Assembly (NCBI GenBank): GCA_003116995.1
Contig: BDSL01000090.1
Location: 372,001-436,000, forward strand
DNA from: Yamagishiella unicocca
Taxonomy: Eukaryota > Chlorophyta > Chlorophyceae > Chlamydomonadales > Volvocaceae
Reading direction: 5' to 3'
Length of the DNA: 64,000 nt
The notes below the pieces were generated by a model. That model saw nothing but the letters and a program-made list of their open reading frames with translations. It was not told the DNA's origin and ran no database searches. The number at the start of each line of letters is the position of its first letter. The stretch's first letter is position 1. Both the position numbers and the translations under genes were made by a program. Shown one piece after another: positions 10,191-22,387 of the stretch.

Positions 10191-12602
10191 CACCGCATAG
10201 GCACATAGGCGGCAGCACACCGCATAGCTAACGTCGCACCACATAGGCGGCACCGCACCGCATAGGCGCATAGGCGGCACCACACCACATAGGCGCCGTC
10301 GCACCGCATGGGCGCATAGGCGGCACCGCACCGTACACGCGACATCGCATCGCATAGGCACATAGGCGGCACCGCACCGCATACGTGACATCGCACCGCA
10401 TAGGCGCATACGTGGCAACACACCGCATAGCTCACGTCGCACCGCACACGCACATAGGTGGCAACACACCGCATAGGCAACATCGCACCGCATAGGCGCA
10501 TAGGCGGCACCGCACCGCATAGGTGACATCGCACCGCATAGGCGCATACGTGGCACCACACCGCATAGCTGACGTCGCACCGCACCGCATAGGTAGCATC
10601 GCACCACATAAGCGCATACGTGGCACCACACCGCATAGGCACATAGGCATCGCACCGCCTAATCGCACCGCATAGGCGCATACGTGGCACCACACCGCAT
10701 AGCTGACGTCGCACCGCACCGCATAGGTAGCATCGCACCACATAAGCGCATACGTGGCACCACACCGCATAGGCACATAGGCATCGCACCGCATAGGCGC
10801 ATACGTGGCACCACACCGCATAGCTGACGTCGCACCGCACCGCATAGGTAGCATCGCACCACATAAGCGCATACGTGGCACCACACCGCATACGCACATA
10901 GGCAGCAGTGCACCGCATAGGCGCATACGTGGCACCGCACCGCATACATGACATCGCACCGCATAGGCACATACGTGGCAACACACCGCATACCTCACGC
11001 CGCACCGCATACGCACATAGGTGACACCGCACCGCATAGGCAACATCGCACCGCATAGGCGCATAGGTGGCACCGCACCGCATAGGTGACATCGCACCGC
11101 ATACGCGCATACGTGGCACCACACCGCATAGCTGACGTCGCACCGCACCGCATAGGTAGCATCGCACCGCATAAGCGCATACGTGGCACCACACCGCATA
11201 GGCACATAGGCATCGCACCGCATAGGCGCATACGTGGCACCACACCGCATAGCTGACGTCGCACCGCACCGCATAGGTAGCATCGCACCACATAAGCGCA
11301 TATGTGGCACCACACCGCATACGCACATAGGCAGCAGTGCACCGCATAGGCGGCATACGCAGCAGTGCACCGCATAGGCACATAGGCGGCACCGCACCGC
11401 ATAGCTGACGTCGCACCGCATAGGCACATAAGCGGCACCACTACACGAGCACGTACCTAGCACTGCACGTCATGAACACGTAGATGGCCCCGCATAAGTG
11501 ACATAGCACCGCATAGGCGCATAGGCGGCACCACACCACATAGGCGCCATCGCACCGCATGGACGCATAGGCGGCACCGCACCGTACACGTGACATCGCA
11601 CCGCATGGGCGCATAGGCGGCACCGCACCGTACACGCGACATCGCACCGCATAAGCGCATAGGCGGCACCGCACCGCATACGTGACATCGCACCGCATAG
11701 GCGCATACCTGGCAACACACCGCATAGCTGACGTCGCACCACATACGCGCATAGGTGGCAACACACCGCATAGGCAACATCGCACCGCATAGGCGCATAG
11801 ATGGCACTGCACCGCATGGCCAACATCGCACCGCATAGGCGCATACGTGGCACCACACCGCATACCTGACGTCGCACCGCACCGCATAGGTAGCATCGCA
11901 CGACATAACCGCATACGTGGCACCACACCGCATACGCACATAGGCAGCAGTGCACCGCACCACATAGCTGACGTCGCACCGCATAGGCGCATAAGCGGCA
12001 CCACATAGGCGCATAGGCGGCACCGCACCGCATAGGTGACATCGCACCGCATAGGCGCGTACATGGTACTACACGAGCACGTAGCTAGCACCGCACCTCA
12101 TAAGCACGTAGATGGCCCCGCATAAGTGACATAGCACCGCATAGGCGCATAGGCGGCAGCGCACCGCATAGGCGCATAAGCGGCACCACACCACATAGCC
12201 ACATAGGCGGCAGCGCACCGCATAGGTGACATCGCACCGCATAGGCGCATAGCTAACGTCGCACCGCATAGGCGGCACCACACCGCATAGGCGCATAGGC
12301 GGCACCGCACCGCATAGGTGACATCGCACCGCATAGGCGCATACACCGCATAGGCGCACCACACCGCATACGCGCATACACCGCATAGGCGCATACACCG
12401 CATAGCTGACATCGCACCGCATAGCTAACATCGCACCGCATAGGCGGCACCGCACCGCATAGGCGCATAGGCGGCAGCGCACCACATCGGCGCCATCGCA
12501 CCGCATAGGCGCATAGGCGGCACCGCACCGTACAGGCGACATCGCACCGCATAGGTGCGCACATAGGCAGCAGCGCATCGCATACCTAACATCGCATCGC
12601 AT
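10191..12602. repeat. 46-bp satellite array with 121-bp higher-order repeat
   Basis: GCACCGCATAG satellite. Between about 10560 and 11330 it is organised as a 121-bp higher-order unit: AGCTGACGTC recurs at 10701 and 10822, and again at 11130 and 11251. The open minus-strand frames (442, 343 aa) are artefacts of the stop-free satellite strand. Confidence 0.94.
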
Positions 12603-12965
12603 ACGCCTCCGACCCATGGGCCTCCGACCCGTGGGCCTCCGACCCATGCAACACCTCCGACCCGTGGGCCTCCGACCCATGGGCCTCCGACCCGTGGGCC
12701 ACTGACCCGTGGGCCTCCGACCCGTGGGCCACTCACCCCTGGGCCTCCGACCCATGGGCCTACTCCTGCAAGCATACTCCTGCAAGCATAGCCCAGCAAG
12801 CATACCTGTGCAAGCATAGCCCTGCAAGCATAGCCCTGCAAGCATACCTCTGCAAGCACATAAGCCTGCAAGCGTATACGCCCATTGCGGCCCGCCCGCA
12901 TGTGACGGCCGCCCCCGGCCCGGGCGGGGGAGGTAAGCCCACTCGCGCAGCCCCTGCGCAGCTTG
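12603..12965. repeat. 15-bp and 14-bp minisatellites plus GC box (cassette 4)
   Basis: 12603-12758: 15-bp units, with one variant CATGCAACACCTCC break. 12760-12876: 14-bp units. 12880-12965: GC box, which here stops at GCAGCTTGT and lacks ATGAAGGTGACC. The following sequence (GCGATAGTTGTAAGCCC) is unique, so the usual junction has been replaced. Confidence 0.88.
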
Positions 12966-13629
12966 TGCGATAGTTGTAAGCCCGTAATGCAACAAAGAAA
13001 TTGCATGAGTAGCGATGCCAATGCCAATTTGCCATGCCGCTGCGCAGCGCCCGCACAGCGCCGCTATGCACCTGCGCGAAAAAGCGAGAGGTCGCCGGTT
13101 CGAAACCCGGCGGCCGCAATTTTTGCATTTCGCGCGCAGATGCAAAAGATAGCGCGATAGCGATAGCCAATGCCTGATGGTGATAGCCGACGCCTGATAC
13201 TGATAGCCGACGCCTGATAGGTGACGCCCGATAGCACGATAGCCCCACCATAGCTCACACCTGCTGCCTGCCACCTTGCAGCCCCCGCCAGCGGCCGCCC
13301 ACTGTGCCAATTGAACCCATTCCTTTTGCAATGCGCCCTAAATGAATGGCCGCACAACCTATCAGCATCAGAGCGCCCACCAGGCGCGCGCCCACTTGAC
13401 ACACAGTGTGACCCACTGGCACATGCAGCACAGTGCCAGCACCCGCCCACTGAGCTGATTGATGCCATTCCTTTTCCAATGCGCCATAAATGAATAGCCA
13501 CACAACCTATCAGCATCACAGCAGCCAACAGCCGCGCACCCAGCTGACACCCAGTGCAGGAAGACACACAGTGTCACCCACCCAGCACACGCCCAAACAG
13601 GTGTCCTGGACTATGCAGCAGTACCACAC
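12966..13629 (+). repeat. cassette core 4: tRNA-like module plus dimer
   Basis: The module head is of the second type (GAGTAGCGATGCCAATGCC). B box 13097-13107, T5 run 13120-13124. The dimer spans about 13290-13600. Confidence 0.75.
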
Positions 13630-16048
13630 GCCCTAGCATGTACGTGGCACTGCACCGCATAGGCGACATCGCACAACATAGGTGACATCGCAGCTCATAG
13701 GCGCAGAGGCGGCACCGCACCGCATAGGCGCATAAGCGGCACCGCACCGCATAGGTGACATCGCACCGCATAGGCACATAGGCGCCACCCATACCGCATA
13801 AGCACCACATGGCTACTACATAAGCACGTAGCTAGCACTGCACCTCATAAGCACGTAGATGGCACCGCACTGCATAGCACATAGCTAGCACCACATAGGC
13901 GCATAGGCGGCAGTACCACCTAGCATCTAGCAGCACCCAGGTGACACTACGTAGGCACCCATGAGCACCCGCATCACATAGGCGGGTAGGCGGCGCCGCA
14001 TCACACCGCACCACGCCGCATATGCACATACCGGTAGGTGGCACTGCACCGCATAGGCGCATAGGCATCACGCACAGGCACATAGGTGGCACCGCATAGG
14101 CGCATAGGCGCATAGGCAGCACCGCACCGCATAGGCGGCACCGCACCGCATAGGCGCATAGGTGGCACCGCACCGCATAGGTAACATTGCACCGCATAGG
14201 CGCATACGTGGCACCACACCGCATACACACATAGGCGGCAGCGCACCGCATAGCTGACGTCGCACTCCATAGGTGCATAGGTGGCACCGCATAGGCGCAT
14301 AGGTGACACCGCATAGGCGCATAGGTGGCACTGCATAGGCACATAGGTGGCACCGCACCTCACCGTACAGGCAACATCGCACCGCATAGGCGCATAGGCG
14401 GCACCGCACCGCATAGGCGGCACCGCACCGCAGAGGCACATAGGTGGCACCGCACCGCATAGGTAACATCGCACCGCAGAGGCGCATACGTGGCACCACA
14501 CCGCATAGGCAACATCGCACCGCATAGGCGCATAGGCGGCACCGCACCGCATAGATACCATCGCACCGCATAGGCGCATACGTGGCACCACACCGCATAG
14601 GCACATAGGCAGCAGCGCACAGCTATGCGGTGCGCTGCTGCCGCACCGCACCACACCGCATTGGCACATAGGCGGCACCGCACCGCAGAGGCGCATAGGT
14701 GGCACCGCACCGCATAGGTAACATCGCACCGCATAGGCGCATACGTGGCACCACACCACATAGGCAACATCGCACCGCATAGGCGCATAGGCGGCACCGC
14801 ACCGCATAGATAGCATCGCACCGCATAGGCACATACGTGGCACCACACCGCATAGGCACATAGGCGGCAGCGCACCACATAGGCGCCATCGCACCGCATA
14901 GGCGCATAGGCGGCACCACACTGCATAGCTGACGTCGCACCGCATACGCGCATAGGTGGCACCGCACCACATAGGTAGCATCGCACCGCATAGGCGTATA
15001 CATGGCACCACACCGCATAAGCACATAGGCGGCACCGCACCGCATAGCTGACGTCGCACCGCATAGGCGCGTACGTGGTACTACACGAGCACGTACCTAG
15101 CATTGCACCTCATAAGCACGTAGATGGCCCCGCATAAGTGACATTGCACCACATAGGCACATAAGCGGCACCACACCACATAGCCACATAGGCGGCAGCG
15201 CACCGCATAGGTGGCACCGCACCGCATAGGCAACATCGCACCGCATAGCCGGATAGGCGGCACCGTACCGCATAGCTGACGTCGCACCACATAGGCGCAT
15301 AAGCGGCACCGCACTGCATAGGCGCATAGGAAACATCGCACCGCATACGCGCCACCCATACCACTTCAGCGCCACGTGGCTAGCACTGCACCTGATAAGC
15401 ACGTAGATGGCACCGCACTACATAAGCACATAACTAGCACTGCACCACATAGGTGACATCGCACCACATAGGCACCGCACCGCATACGCGCATACGCGGC
15501 ACATAGGAGCACAAACGGCACCGCACCGCATACGCGCATAGGCAGCACCGCACCGCATAGGTGACATCGCACCACATAGGCTCATAGGCGGCACCGCACC
15601 GCATAGGTGCCATCGCACCGCATACGCGATATTTCATCACACAATCCCTCACCATTCTCATAACCCACCAAGCACACCCCCGCAAGCATAAAAGTGGCAC
15701 CACACCGCATCGGCACATTGGCAGCAGTGCACGGCATAGCTGACGTCGCACCGCATAGCTGACGTCGCACCGCATAGGCGCATAGGCAGCACCGCACCGC
15801 ATAGGTGACATCGCACCGCATAGGCGCATAGGCGGCACCGCACCACATAGGTGACATCGCACCGCATAGGTGACGTCGCACCACATACGCGCATAGGCGA
15901 CACCGCACCGCATAGGTGACATCGCACCACATAGGAGCACAAACGGCACCGCACCGCATACGCGCATAGGCAGCACCGCACCGCATAGGTGACATCGCAC
16001 CACATAGCCTCATAGGCGGCACCGCACCGCATAACTCACATCGCACCG
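13630..16048. repeat. 46-bp satellite array with island and foldback
   Basis: GCACCGCATAG satellite, partly homologous to 4.7-6.4 kb. A perfect 12-bp inverted repeat (GCAGCAGCGCAC, 14609-14620 with 14630-14641) is one of the few places where the satellite strand flips. A conserved island (CATCACACAATCCCTCACC plus CTCATAACCCACCAAGC) lies at about 15628-15695. Confidence 0.94.
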
Positions 16049-16345
16049 CATAGGCCTCCGACCCGTGGGCCTCCGACCCGTGGGCCTCCGACCCGTGGGC
16101 CTCCGACCCGTAGGCCACTGACCCGTGGGCCTACTCCTGCAAGCATAGCCCTGCAAGCATAGCTCTGCAAGCATACCCCTGCAAGCATAGCCCCGCAAGC
16201 ATAGCCCTGCAAGCATAGCCCTGCAAGCATAAGCCTGCATGCGTACGCCCATTGCAGCCCGCCCGCATGTGACGGCTGCCCCCGGCCCCGGCGGGGGAGG
16301 TAAGCCCACTCGCGCAGCCCCTGCGCAGCTTGTATGAAGGTGACC
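16049..16345. repeat. 15-bp and 14-bp minisatellites plus GC box (cassette 5)
   Basis: 16049-16132: 15-bp units. 16133-16238: 14-bp units. 16246-16345: GC box ending ATGAAGGTGACC, followed by the LINE A/SINE 2 composite. Confidence 0.88.
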
Positions 16346-16348
16346 GCG

Positions 16349-16357
16349 ATGGTGCTT
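16349..16357. other. target-site duplication, left (ATGGTGCTT)
   Basis: ATGGTGCTT here is repeated exactly at 17830-17838. It brackets LINE A plus SINE 2 as a single inserted unit. The same 9-mer pair brackets the small insertion at 22.39-22.47 kb. Confidence 0.7.
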
Positions 16358-16366
16358 TTTTTTTTT

Positions 16367-17578
16367 GAGAGACCGCGTTACAGTGGCCGCACGACAGGCG
16401 GCACCCGCCCTTATCCCGGCGGGAAAGCACTGCGGAAGAGACACGGAACCAAGGTCGGGTACGGGCAACAGCAGGCAAACAGCATCATGCAAAGTCAGCA
16501 CAAGCGACGGCAGGACACGGCCCCATGCAGGCCACCCTTACGCGTCAAAACCACCACAAAAGCCCCCATTGGCTCACCTGCCCATCACCCGCACCACTCG
16601 TATCTCGAACCAGCAAAGGTGGCACCAGGAAAGAAAGAACGAAAGAACAAACAGCATCCAAGGCAGGCTAGCTAGGGCGGCACGGCGCACATGAGCCGAC
16701 CCCCGGTTACGAACAAAAATGGGTGGTCCACCCCCACGTCACCCCAGTCCTTGCGGGGCAAACCCAAGCCCGCAAAGTCCCGCAGCAAGGCCCAGAACTT
16801 AGCAAGGAGGCCAGAACGCATAGCAGCAGGGAGGGTGGTGCCGGAGAGCCGATGAGAGTGTATGTACCGGCGCGCCCACTCCATCGCGTTGAGCGCCGCC
16901 AACGCCACCACATCCCACACACACTGCAGCACAGTGGTCGGATCCGGCGACACACACAACCACACATGCTCACGCGTGACCCCGCACCCACAGCAGACTT
17001 CCAGTTCATCCCAGAGCGGGCGGACGAGGGGGCAAGACCAAAAGTGATGCAAGCGCGGCGACTCGGCCACACCCGCTGCAGCGGGGTAACAGCCGCAAGC
17101 ACACGGTTCGGGTGGGACCAGCGGGAGGTGAGAGGAGCCCGGCATGGGCACCCCGTCAACCGCCAGCCGCCAGAGGACCTCCTTCCACCGCGGCTCCCAC
17201 TTAAGACGCTTCCACAACCGCCGCCATACCGCGCGTAACGCCACAAGGGCCGCCTCGGGCGTGGCAGCCACAGCAGGGGACAGCCCGAGCGCCTCCCGCA
17301 CATACGCCGCATGACAGGCCTGCCTGGGGCGCTCCAGTTCCGCAGCCTGGAGCAGGGTGCCCAGCTTGACGGTGAAGGAGGTGAGGGGCAGCACGGCGTC
17401 CACACCCAGCCGCCACCCCAGGCGAGCAAGGAGGAGAGCATCCACCTCGTCAGGCGACGGCGGGGCGGGGCCATCGGGCGCCAGGCGAGCAGCAGCGAGC
17501 CATGCGGGCGAGATGTCAGAAAGGAGAGCGGCCACCGCAGCCCGCGCCGCGATGCGATCTTGGAGCGCACCCATGGCC
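16367..17578 (-). mobile_element. LINE copy A, 5'-truncated non-LTR retrotransposon
   Basis: The minus-strand 3' end reads CTGTAACGCGGTCTCTC followed by A's. About 305 bp of 3' UTR (16367-16671) precede the ORF stop. The 5' end is cut at GGCCATGGG, where an A-rich SINE tail abuts directly. Small differences from copies B, C and E (for example SGT versus PGP near the C-terminus) make A the most diverged copy. Confidence 0.88.
16672..17578 (-). pseudogene. LINE ORF C-terminal fragment (zf-RVT-type domain)
   Basis: Open frame for the last ~300 residues of a non-LTR retrotransposon polyprotein, with stop TAG at 16672-16674. The reverse transcriptase fingers/palm are missing. What remains is the post-RT region, including WRLAVDGVPMPG and a Cys/His cluster (CACGC, then HHFWSC and W). 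This is the arrangement of the zf-RVT domain at the C-terminus of L1-type LINE proteins. Upstream the frame simply runs on through the SINE and into cassette DNA, so the apparent 414-aa ORF is a chimera and not a real start. Confidence 0.8.
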
Positions 17579-17815
17579 TTTTTTTTTTTTAAAATTCCTT
17601 GCGTTACAGGACCCCGACGCTGGGGTACGACACCTGACCGTGTCATAAGCTCTGTATCTCCACCCCCATCAACGACAACCTCGACCAGCAGGTTCAACCA
17701 CAAACCTACTTGCCCACAAGTGGGGCACCCGGTAACTACCGGGGAGGGGCCGGGGAATCGAACCACCGATCTCTGGACAGAATGCCAGTGTCTTAACCAA
17801 TTAGACGAACCCCCC
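17579..17815 (-). mobile_element. tRNA-derived SINE, full length (copy 2)
   Basis: Same family as copy 1. The minus-strand tRNA-like head begins GGGGGGTTCGTCTAATTGG, with B box GGTTCGATTCC (17754-17764) and tail AAGGAATTTT plus poly(A). The tail abuts the truncated 5' end of LINE A with no intervening target sequence. Fourteen bases of filler (AGTATGCAGTAGGT) follow the head before the right target duplication. Confidence 0.87.
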
Positions 17816-17829
17816 AGTATGCAGTAGGT

Positions 17830-17838
17830 ATGGTGCTT
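17830..17838. other. target-site duplication, right (ATGGTGCTT)
   Basis: Exact partner of 16349-16357. It is followed by GGCCGCAGCGCTTATG, where the cassette resumes. Confidence 0.7.
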
Positions 17839-18600
17839 GGCCGCAGCGCTTATGTAGCCTTGCGCATAGCACTGCGCCATGCCGCTGCGCAGCGCCTGCG
17901 CGGCGCCGCTATGCACCTACGCGAAAAAGCGAGAGGTCGCCGGTTCGAAACCCGGCGGCCGCACTTTTTCCATTTGGCACGCAGATGCAAAAGATAGCGC
18001 GATAGCGATAGCCAATGCCTGATGGTGATAGCCGACGCCTGATACTGATAGCCGACGCCTGATAGGTGACGCCCGATAGCACGATAGCCCCATAGCTGAC
18101 ACCTACTGCCTGCCGCCTTGCAGCCCCCGCCAGCAGCCGCCCACTGTGCCAATTGAAGCCATTCCTTTTGCAATGCGCCCTAAATGAATGGCCGCACAAC
18201 CTATCAGCATCAGAGCGCCCACCAGGCGCGCGCCCACTTGACACACAGTGTGACCCACTGGCACATGCAGCACAGTGCCAGCACCCGCCCACTGAGCTGA
18301 TTGATGCCATTCCTTTTCCAATGCACCATAAATGAATAGCCACAGAACCTATCACCATCACAGCAGCCAACAGCCGCGCACCCAGCTGACACCCAGACCG
18401 CAGGAAGACACACAGTGTCACCCACCCAGCACACGCCCAAAGCCCATCAGCACATAGCTCATAGGCCAGTAGGTAGCTAGCATCTAGCAGCACCCAGGTG
18501 ACACTACGTAGGCACCCATGAGCACCCGCATCACATAGGCGGGTAGGCGGCGCCGCATCACACCGCACCACACCGCATAGGCGCACAGGCACCACCCACG
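17839..18600 (+). repeat. cassette core 5: tRNA-like module plus dimer
   Basis: B box 17942-17952, T5 run 17965-17969. The dimer spans about 18130-18430, followed by the bridge sequence (AGCATCTAGCAGCACCCAGG, CATGAGCACCCGCATCAC) that leads into satellite in many cassettes. Confidence 0.75.
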
Positions 18601-21600
18601 AGCACCCACATACGCACATTAATAGGTGGCACCACATAGGTGCGTACCTATGTGCGTGTAGTGCGTAGGCACCGCATCACACCGCATAGGCGCATGACGC
18701 ACCGCATAGGCGCATACGTAGCACCACACCGCATAGGCACATAGGCGGCAGCGCACCGCATAGCAAACGTCGCACCGCATAGGCAGCACCGCACCGCATA
18801 GGCGCACTGCACCTGATAAGCACGTAGATGGCACCGCACTACATAAGCACATAAGTAGCACTGCACCACATAGGTGACATCGCACCACATAGGCACCGCA
18901 CCGCATACGCGCATAGGCGGCAGCGCACCGCATAGCTGACATCGCACCGCATAGGCACATAGGCAGCACCGCACCGCATAGGTGCCATCGCACCGCATAG
19001 GCGCATACGCGACATCGCCTAGGCACATAGGTCACATCACACCACATAGGTGCATAAACGGCACCGCACCGCATAGGCGCATAGGCGGCAGCGCACCGCA
19101 TAGCTGACATCGCACCGCATAAGCACATGTATGGCCCCGCATAAGTGACATTGCACCACATAGCCACATAGGCGGCAGCGCACCGCATAGGTGACATCGC
19201 ACCGCATAGGCGCATACACCGCATAGGCGCACCACACCGCATAGGCGCATACACCGCATAGGCGCATACACCGCATAGCTGACATCGCACCGCATAGGCG
19301 CATACAGCGCATAGGCGCACCACAGTGCACCACATAGGCGCCATCGCACCGCATAGGCGCATAGGCGGCACCACACCGCATAGCTGACGTCGCACCGCAT
19401 ACGCGCATAGGCGGCACCGCACCACATAGGCGCCATCGCACCGCATAGGCGTATACGTGGCACCACACCGCATAGCTGACGTCGCACCGCATACGCGCAT
19501 AGGCAGCACCGCACCGCATAGGTGACATCGCACCGCATAGGCGCGTACGTGGTACTACACGAGCACGTACCTAGCACTGCACCTAGCCCCGCATAAGTGA
19601 CATTGCACCGCATAGGCGCACCACACCGCATAGCTGACGTCGCACCGCACCGCATAGGTGACATCGCACCGCATAGGCGGCAGCGCACCGCATAGGTAGC
19701 ATCGCACCGCATAAGCGCATACGTGGCACCACACCGCATAGGCACATAGGCATCGCACCGCATAGGCACATCGGCGGCAGCGCACCGCATAGCAAACGTC
19801 GCACCGCACCGCATAGCTAGCATCGCACCACATAAGCACATAGGCGGCACCGCACCGCATAGGCGCATAGGCGGCAGTGCACCGCATAGGCACATAGGCG
19901 GCACCGCACCGCATAGCTCACGTCGCACCGCATAGGCACATAAGCGGCACCACACCACATAGGCGCATAGGCGGCAGCGCACCGCATAGGTGACACCACT
20001 ACACGAGCACGTAGCTAGCACTGCACCTCATAAGCACATAGATGGCCCCGCATAAGTGACATAGCACCGCATAGGCGCATAGGCGGCACCGCACCACATA
20101 GGCGCCATCGCACCGCATGGGCGCATAGGCGGCAGCGCACCGCATAGGCGGCACCGCACCGTACACGCGACATCGCACCGCATAGGCGCATAGGCGGCAC
20201 CGCACCGCATACGTCACATCGCACCGCATAGGCGCATACGTGGCAACACACCGCATAGCTGACGTCGCACCGCATACGCGCATAGGTGGCAACACACCGC
20301 ATAGGCAACATCGCACCGCATAGGCGCATAGGTGGCACCGCACCGCATGGCCAACATCGCACCGCATAGGCGCATACCTGGCACCACACCGCATAGCTGA
20401 CGTCGCACCGCACCGCATAGGTAGCATCGCACCACATAAGCGCATACGTGGCACCACACCGCATACGCACATAGGCAGCAGTGCACCGCATAGGCGGCAT
20501 AGGCAGCAGTGCACCGCATAGGCACATAGGTGGCACCGCACCACATAGGTGACATCGCACCGCATAGGCGCATAGGCGGCACCGCATACGCACATAGGCG
20601 GCACCGCACCACATAGCTGACGTCGCACCACATAGGCGCATAAGCGGCACCACATAGGCGCATAGGCGGCACCGCACCGCATAGGTGACATCGCACCGCA
20701 TAGGCGCTAGCACTGCACCTCATAAGCACGTAGATGGCCCCGCATAAGTGACATAGCACCGCATAGGCGCATAGGCGGCACCGCACCGCATAGGCACATA
20801 GGCGGCACCACACCACATAGGCGCATAGGCGGCAGCGCACCGCATAGGTGACATCGCACCGCATAGGCGCATAGGCGGCACCGCACCCCATAGGCAACAT
20901 CGCACCGCATAGGCGCATAGGCGGCACCGCACTGCATAGGCGCATAGGCAACATCGCACCGCATAGGCGCCACCCATCGCCAAAGCACCGCATAGGTGAC
21001 GTCGCACCACATAGGCGCATAGGTGACATCGCACCGCATAGCTGACGTCACACCGCATAAGCACATACGTCACAACCACGCACATAAGTGTAAAGCGGCA
21101 CCGCACCGCATAGGTGACATCGCACCGCATAGGCGCATACACCGCATAGGCGCACCACACCGCATAGGCGCACTCCAGCACCACATGGGCGCTGCACTCA
21201 AGCACTCCATCATCGCCACCGCACTTAGTAACTGACAGTTAGTAACAGCAGTTAGTAACTGACAGTTAGTGCATAGGCAGCAGTGCACCGCATAGGCACA
21301 TAGGTGGCACCGCACCACATAGGTGACATCGCACCGCATAGGCGCATAGGCGGCACCGCATACGCACATAGGCGGCACCGCACCACATAGCTGACGTCGC
21401 ACCACATAGGCGCATAAGCGGCACCACATAGGCGCATAGGCGGCACCGCACCGCATAGGTGACATCGCACCGCATAGGCGCGTACGTGGTACTACACGAG
21501 CACGTAGCTAGCACTGCACCTCATAAGCACGTACATGGCCCCGCATAAGTGACATAGCACCGCATAGGCGCATAGGCGGCACCGCACCGCATAGGCACAT

Positions 21601-22149
21601 AGGCGGCACCACACCACATAGGCGCATAGGCGGCAGCGCACCGCATAGGTGACATCGCACCGCATAGGCACATAGGCGGCACCGCACCCCATAGGCAACA
21701 TCGCACCGCATACGCGCATAGGCGGCACCGCACTGCATAGGCGCATAGGCAACATCGCACCGCATAGGCGCCACCCATCGCGAAAGCACCGCATAGGTGA
21801 CGTCGCACCACATAGGCGCATAGGTGACATCGCACCGCATAGCTGATGTCACACCGCATAAGCACATACGTCACAACCACGCACATAAGTGTAAATGGCA
21901 CATAAGTAGTACTAGGCGCCACACACAAGCACTCCAGCACCACATGGGCGCTGCACTCAAGCACTCCATCATTGCCACCGCACTTAGTAACTGACAGTTA
22001 GTAACAGCAGTTAGTAACTGACAGTTAGTAACCCGCACTTACTAACTGACACTTAGTAACCGGCAGTTAGTAACCGACAGTTAGTAACCGTCAGTTACCG
22101 GTTGATGGATACTAGTTGCCGACAGTTGGCGGTTGGCGGTTCCAACTCA
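18601..22149. repeat. 46-bp satellite with two GTTAGTAAC arrays
   Basis: Satellite 18601-21215 and 21272-21880. GTTAGTAAC quasi-palindromic minisatellites lie at about 21226-21271 and 21983-22110. The segments 20.5-21.2 kb and 21.3-21.9 kb are near copies of each other, so the GTTAGTAAC array was duplicated with its flanking satellite. Confidence 0.93.
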
Positions 22150-22387
22150 CAGCCTGCAATCCGCAATTCCTGCAAGCATAAGCCTGCAAGTATACTCCTG
22201 CAAGCATATGCCTCTGTGCACAACCATATCCTTTGCAAGCATACCTCTGCAAGCATACCTTTGCAAGCATACCTCTGCAAGCATAGCCCATTGCAGCCCG
22301 CCCGCATGTGACAGCTGCCCCCGGCCCCGGCGGGGGAGGTAAGCCCACTCGCGCAGCCCCTGCGCAGCTTGTATGAAGGTGACCGCC
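22150..22387. repeat. 14-bp minisatellite plus GC box (cassette 6)
   Basis: Diverged 14-bp units resembling those at 3.84 kb, including the TGTGCACAACCATATCC break, then the GC box ending ATGAAGGTGACC. This left arm is a paralogue of cassette 2. Confidence 0.86.

Noticed and set aside
16723..17238. 171-aa plus-strand ORF opposite the LINE coding region (also at 26254, 40612, 54625), and the 298-305-aa plus ORFs at 26842 and 41200
   Set aside because: Shadows of the GC-rich LINE ORF on the opposite strand. The minus frame carries the recognisable zf-RVT-type domain and the LINE 3' UTR polarity.
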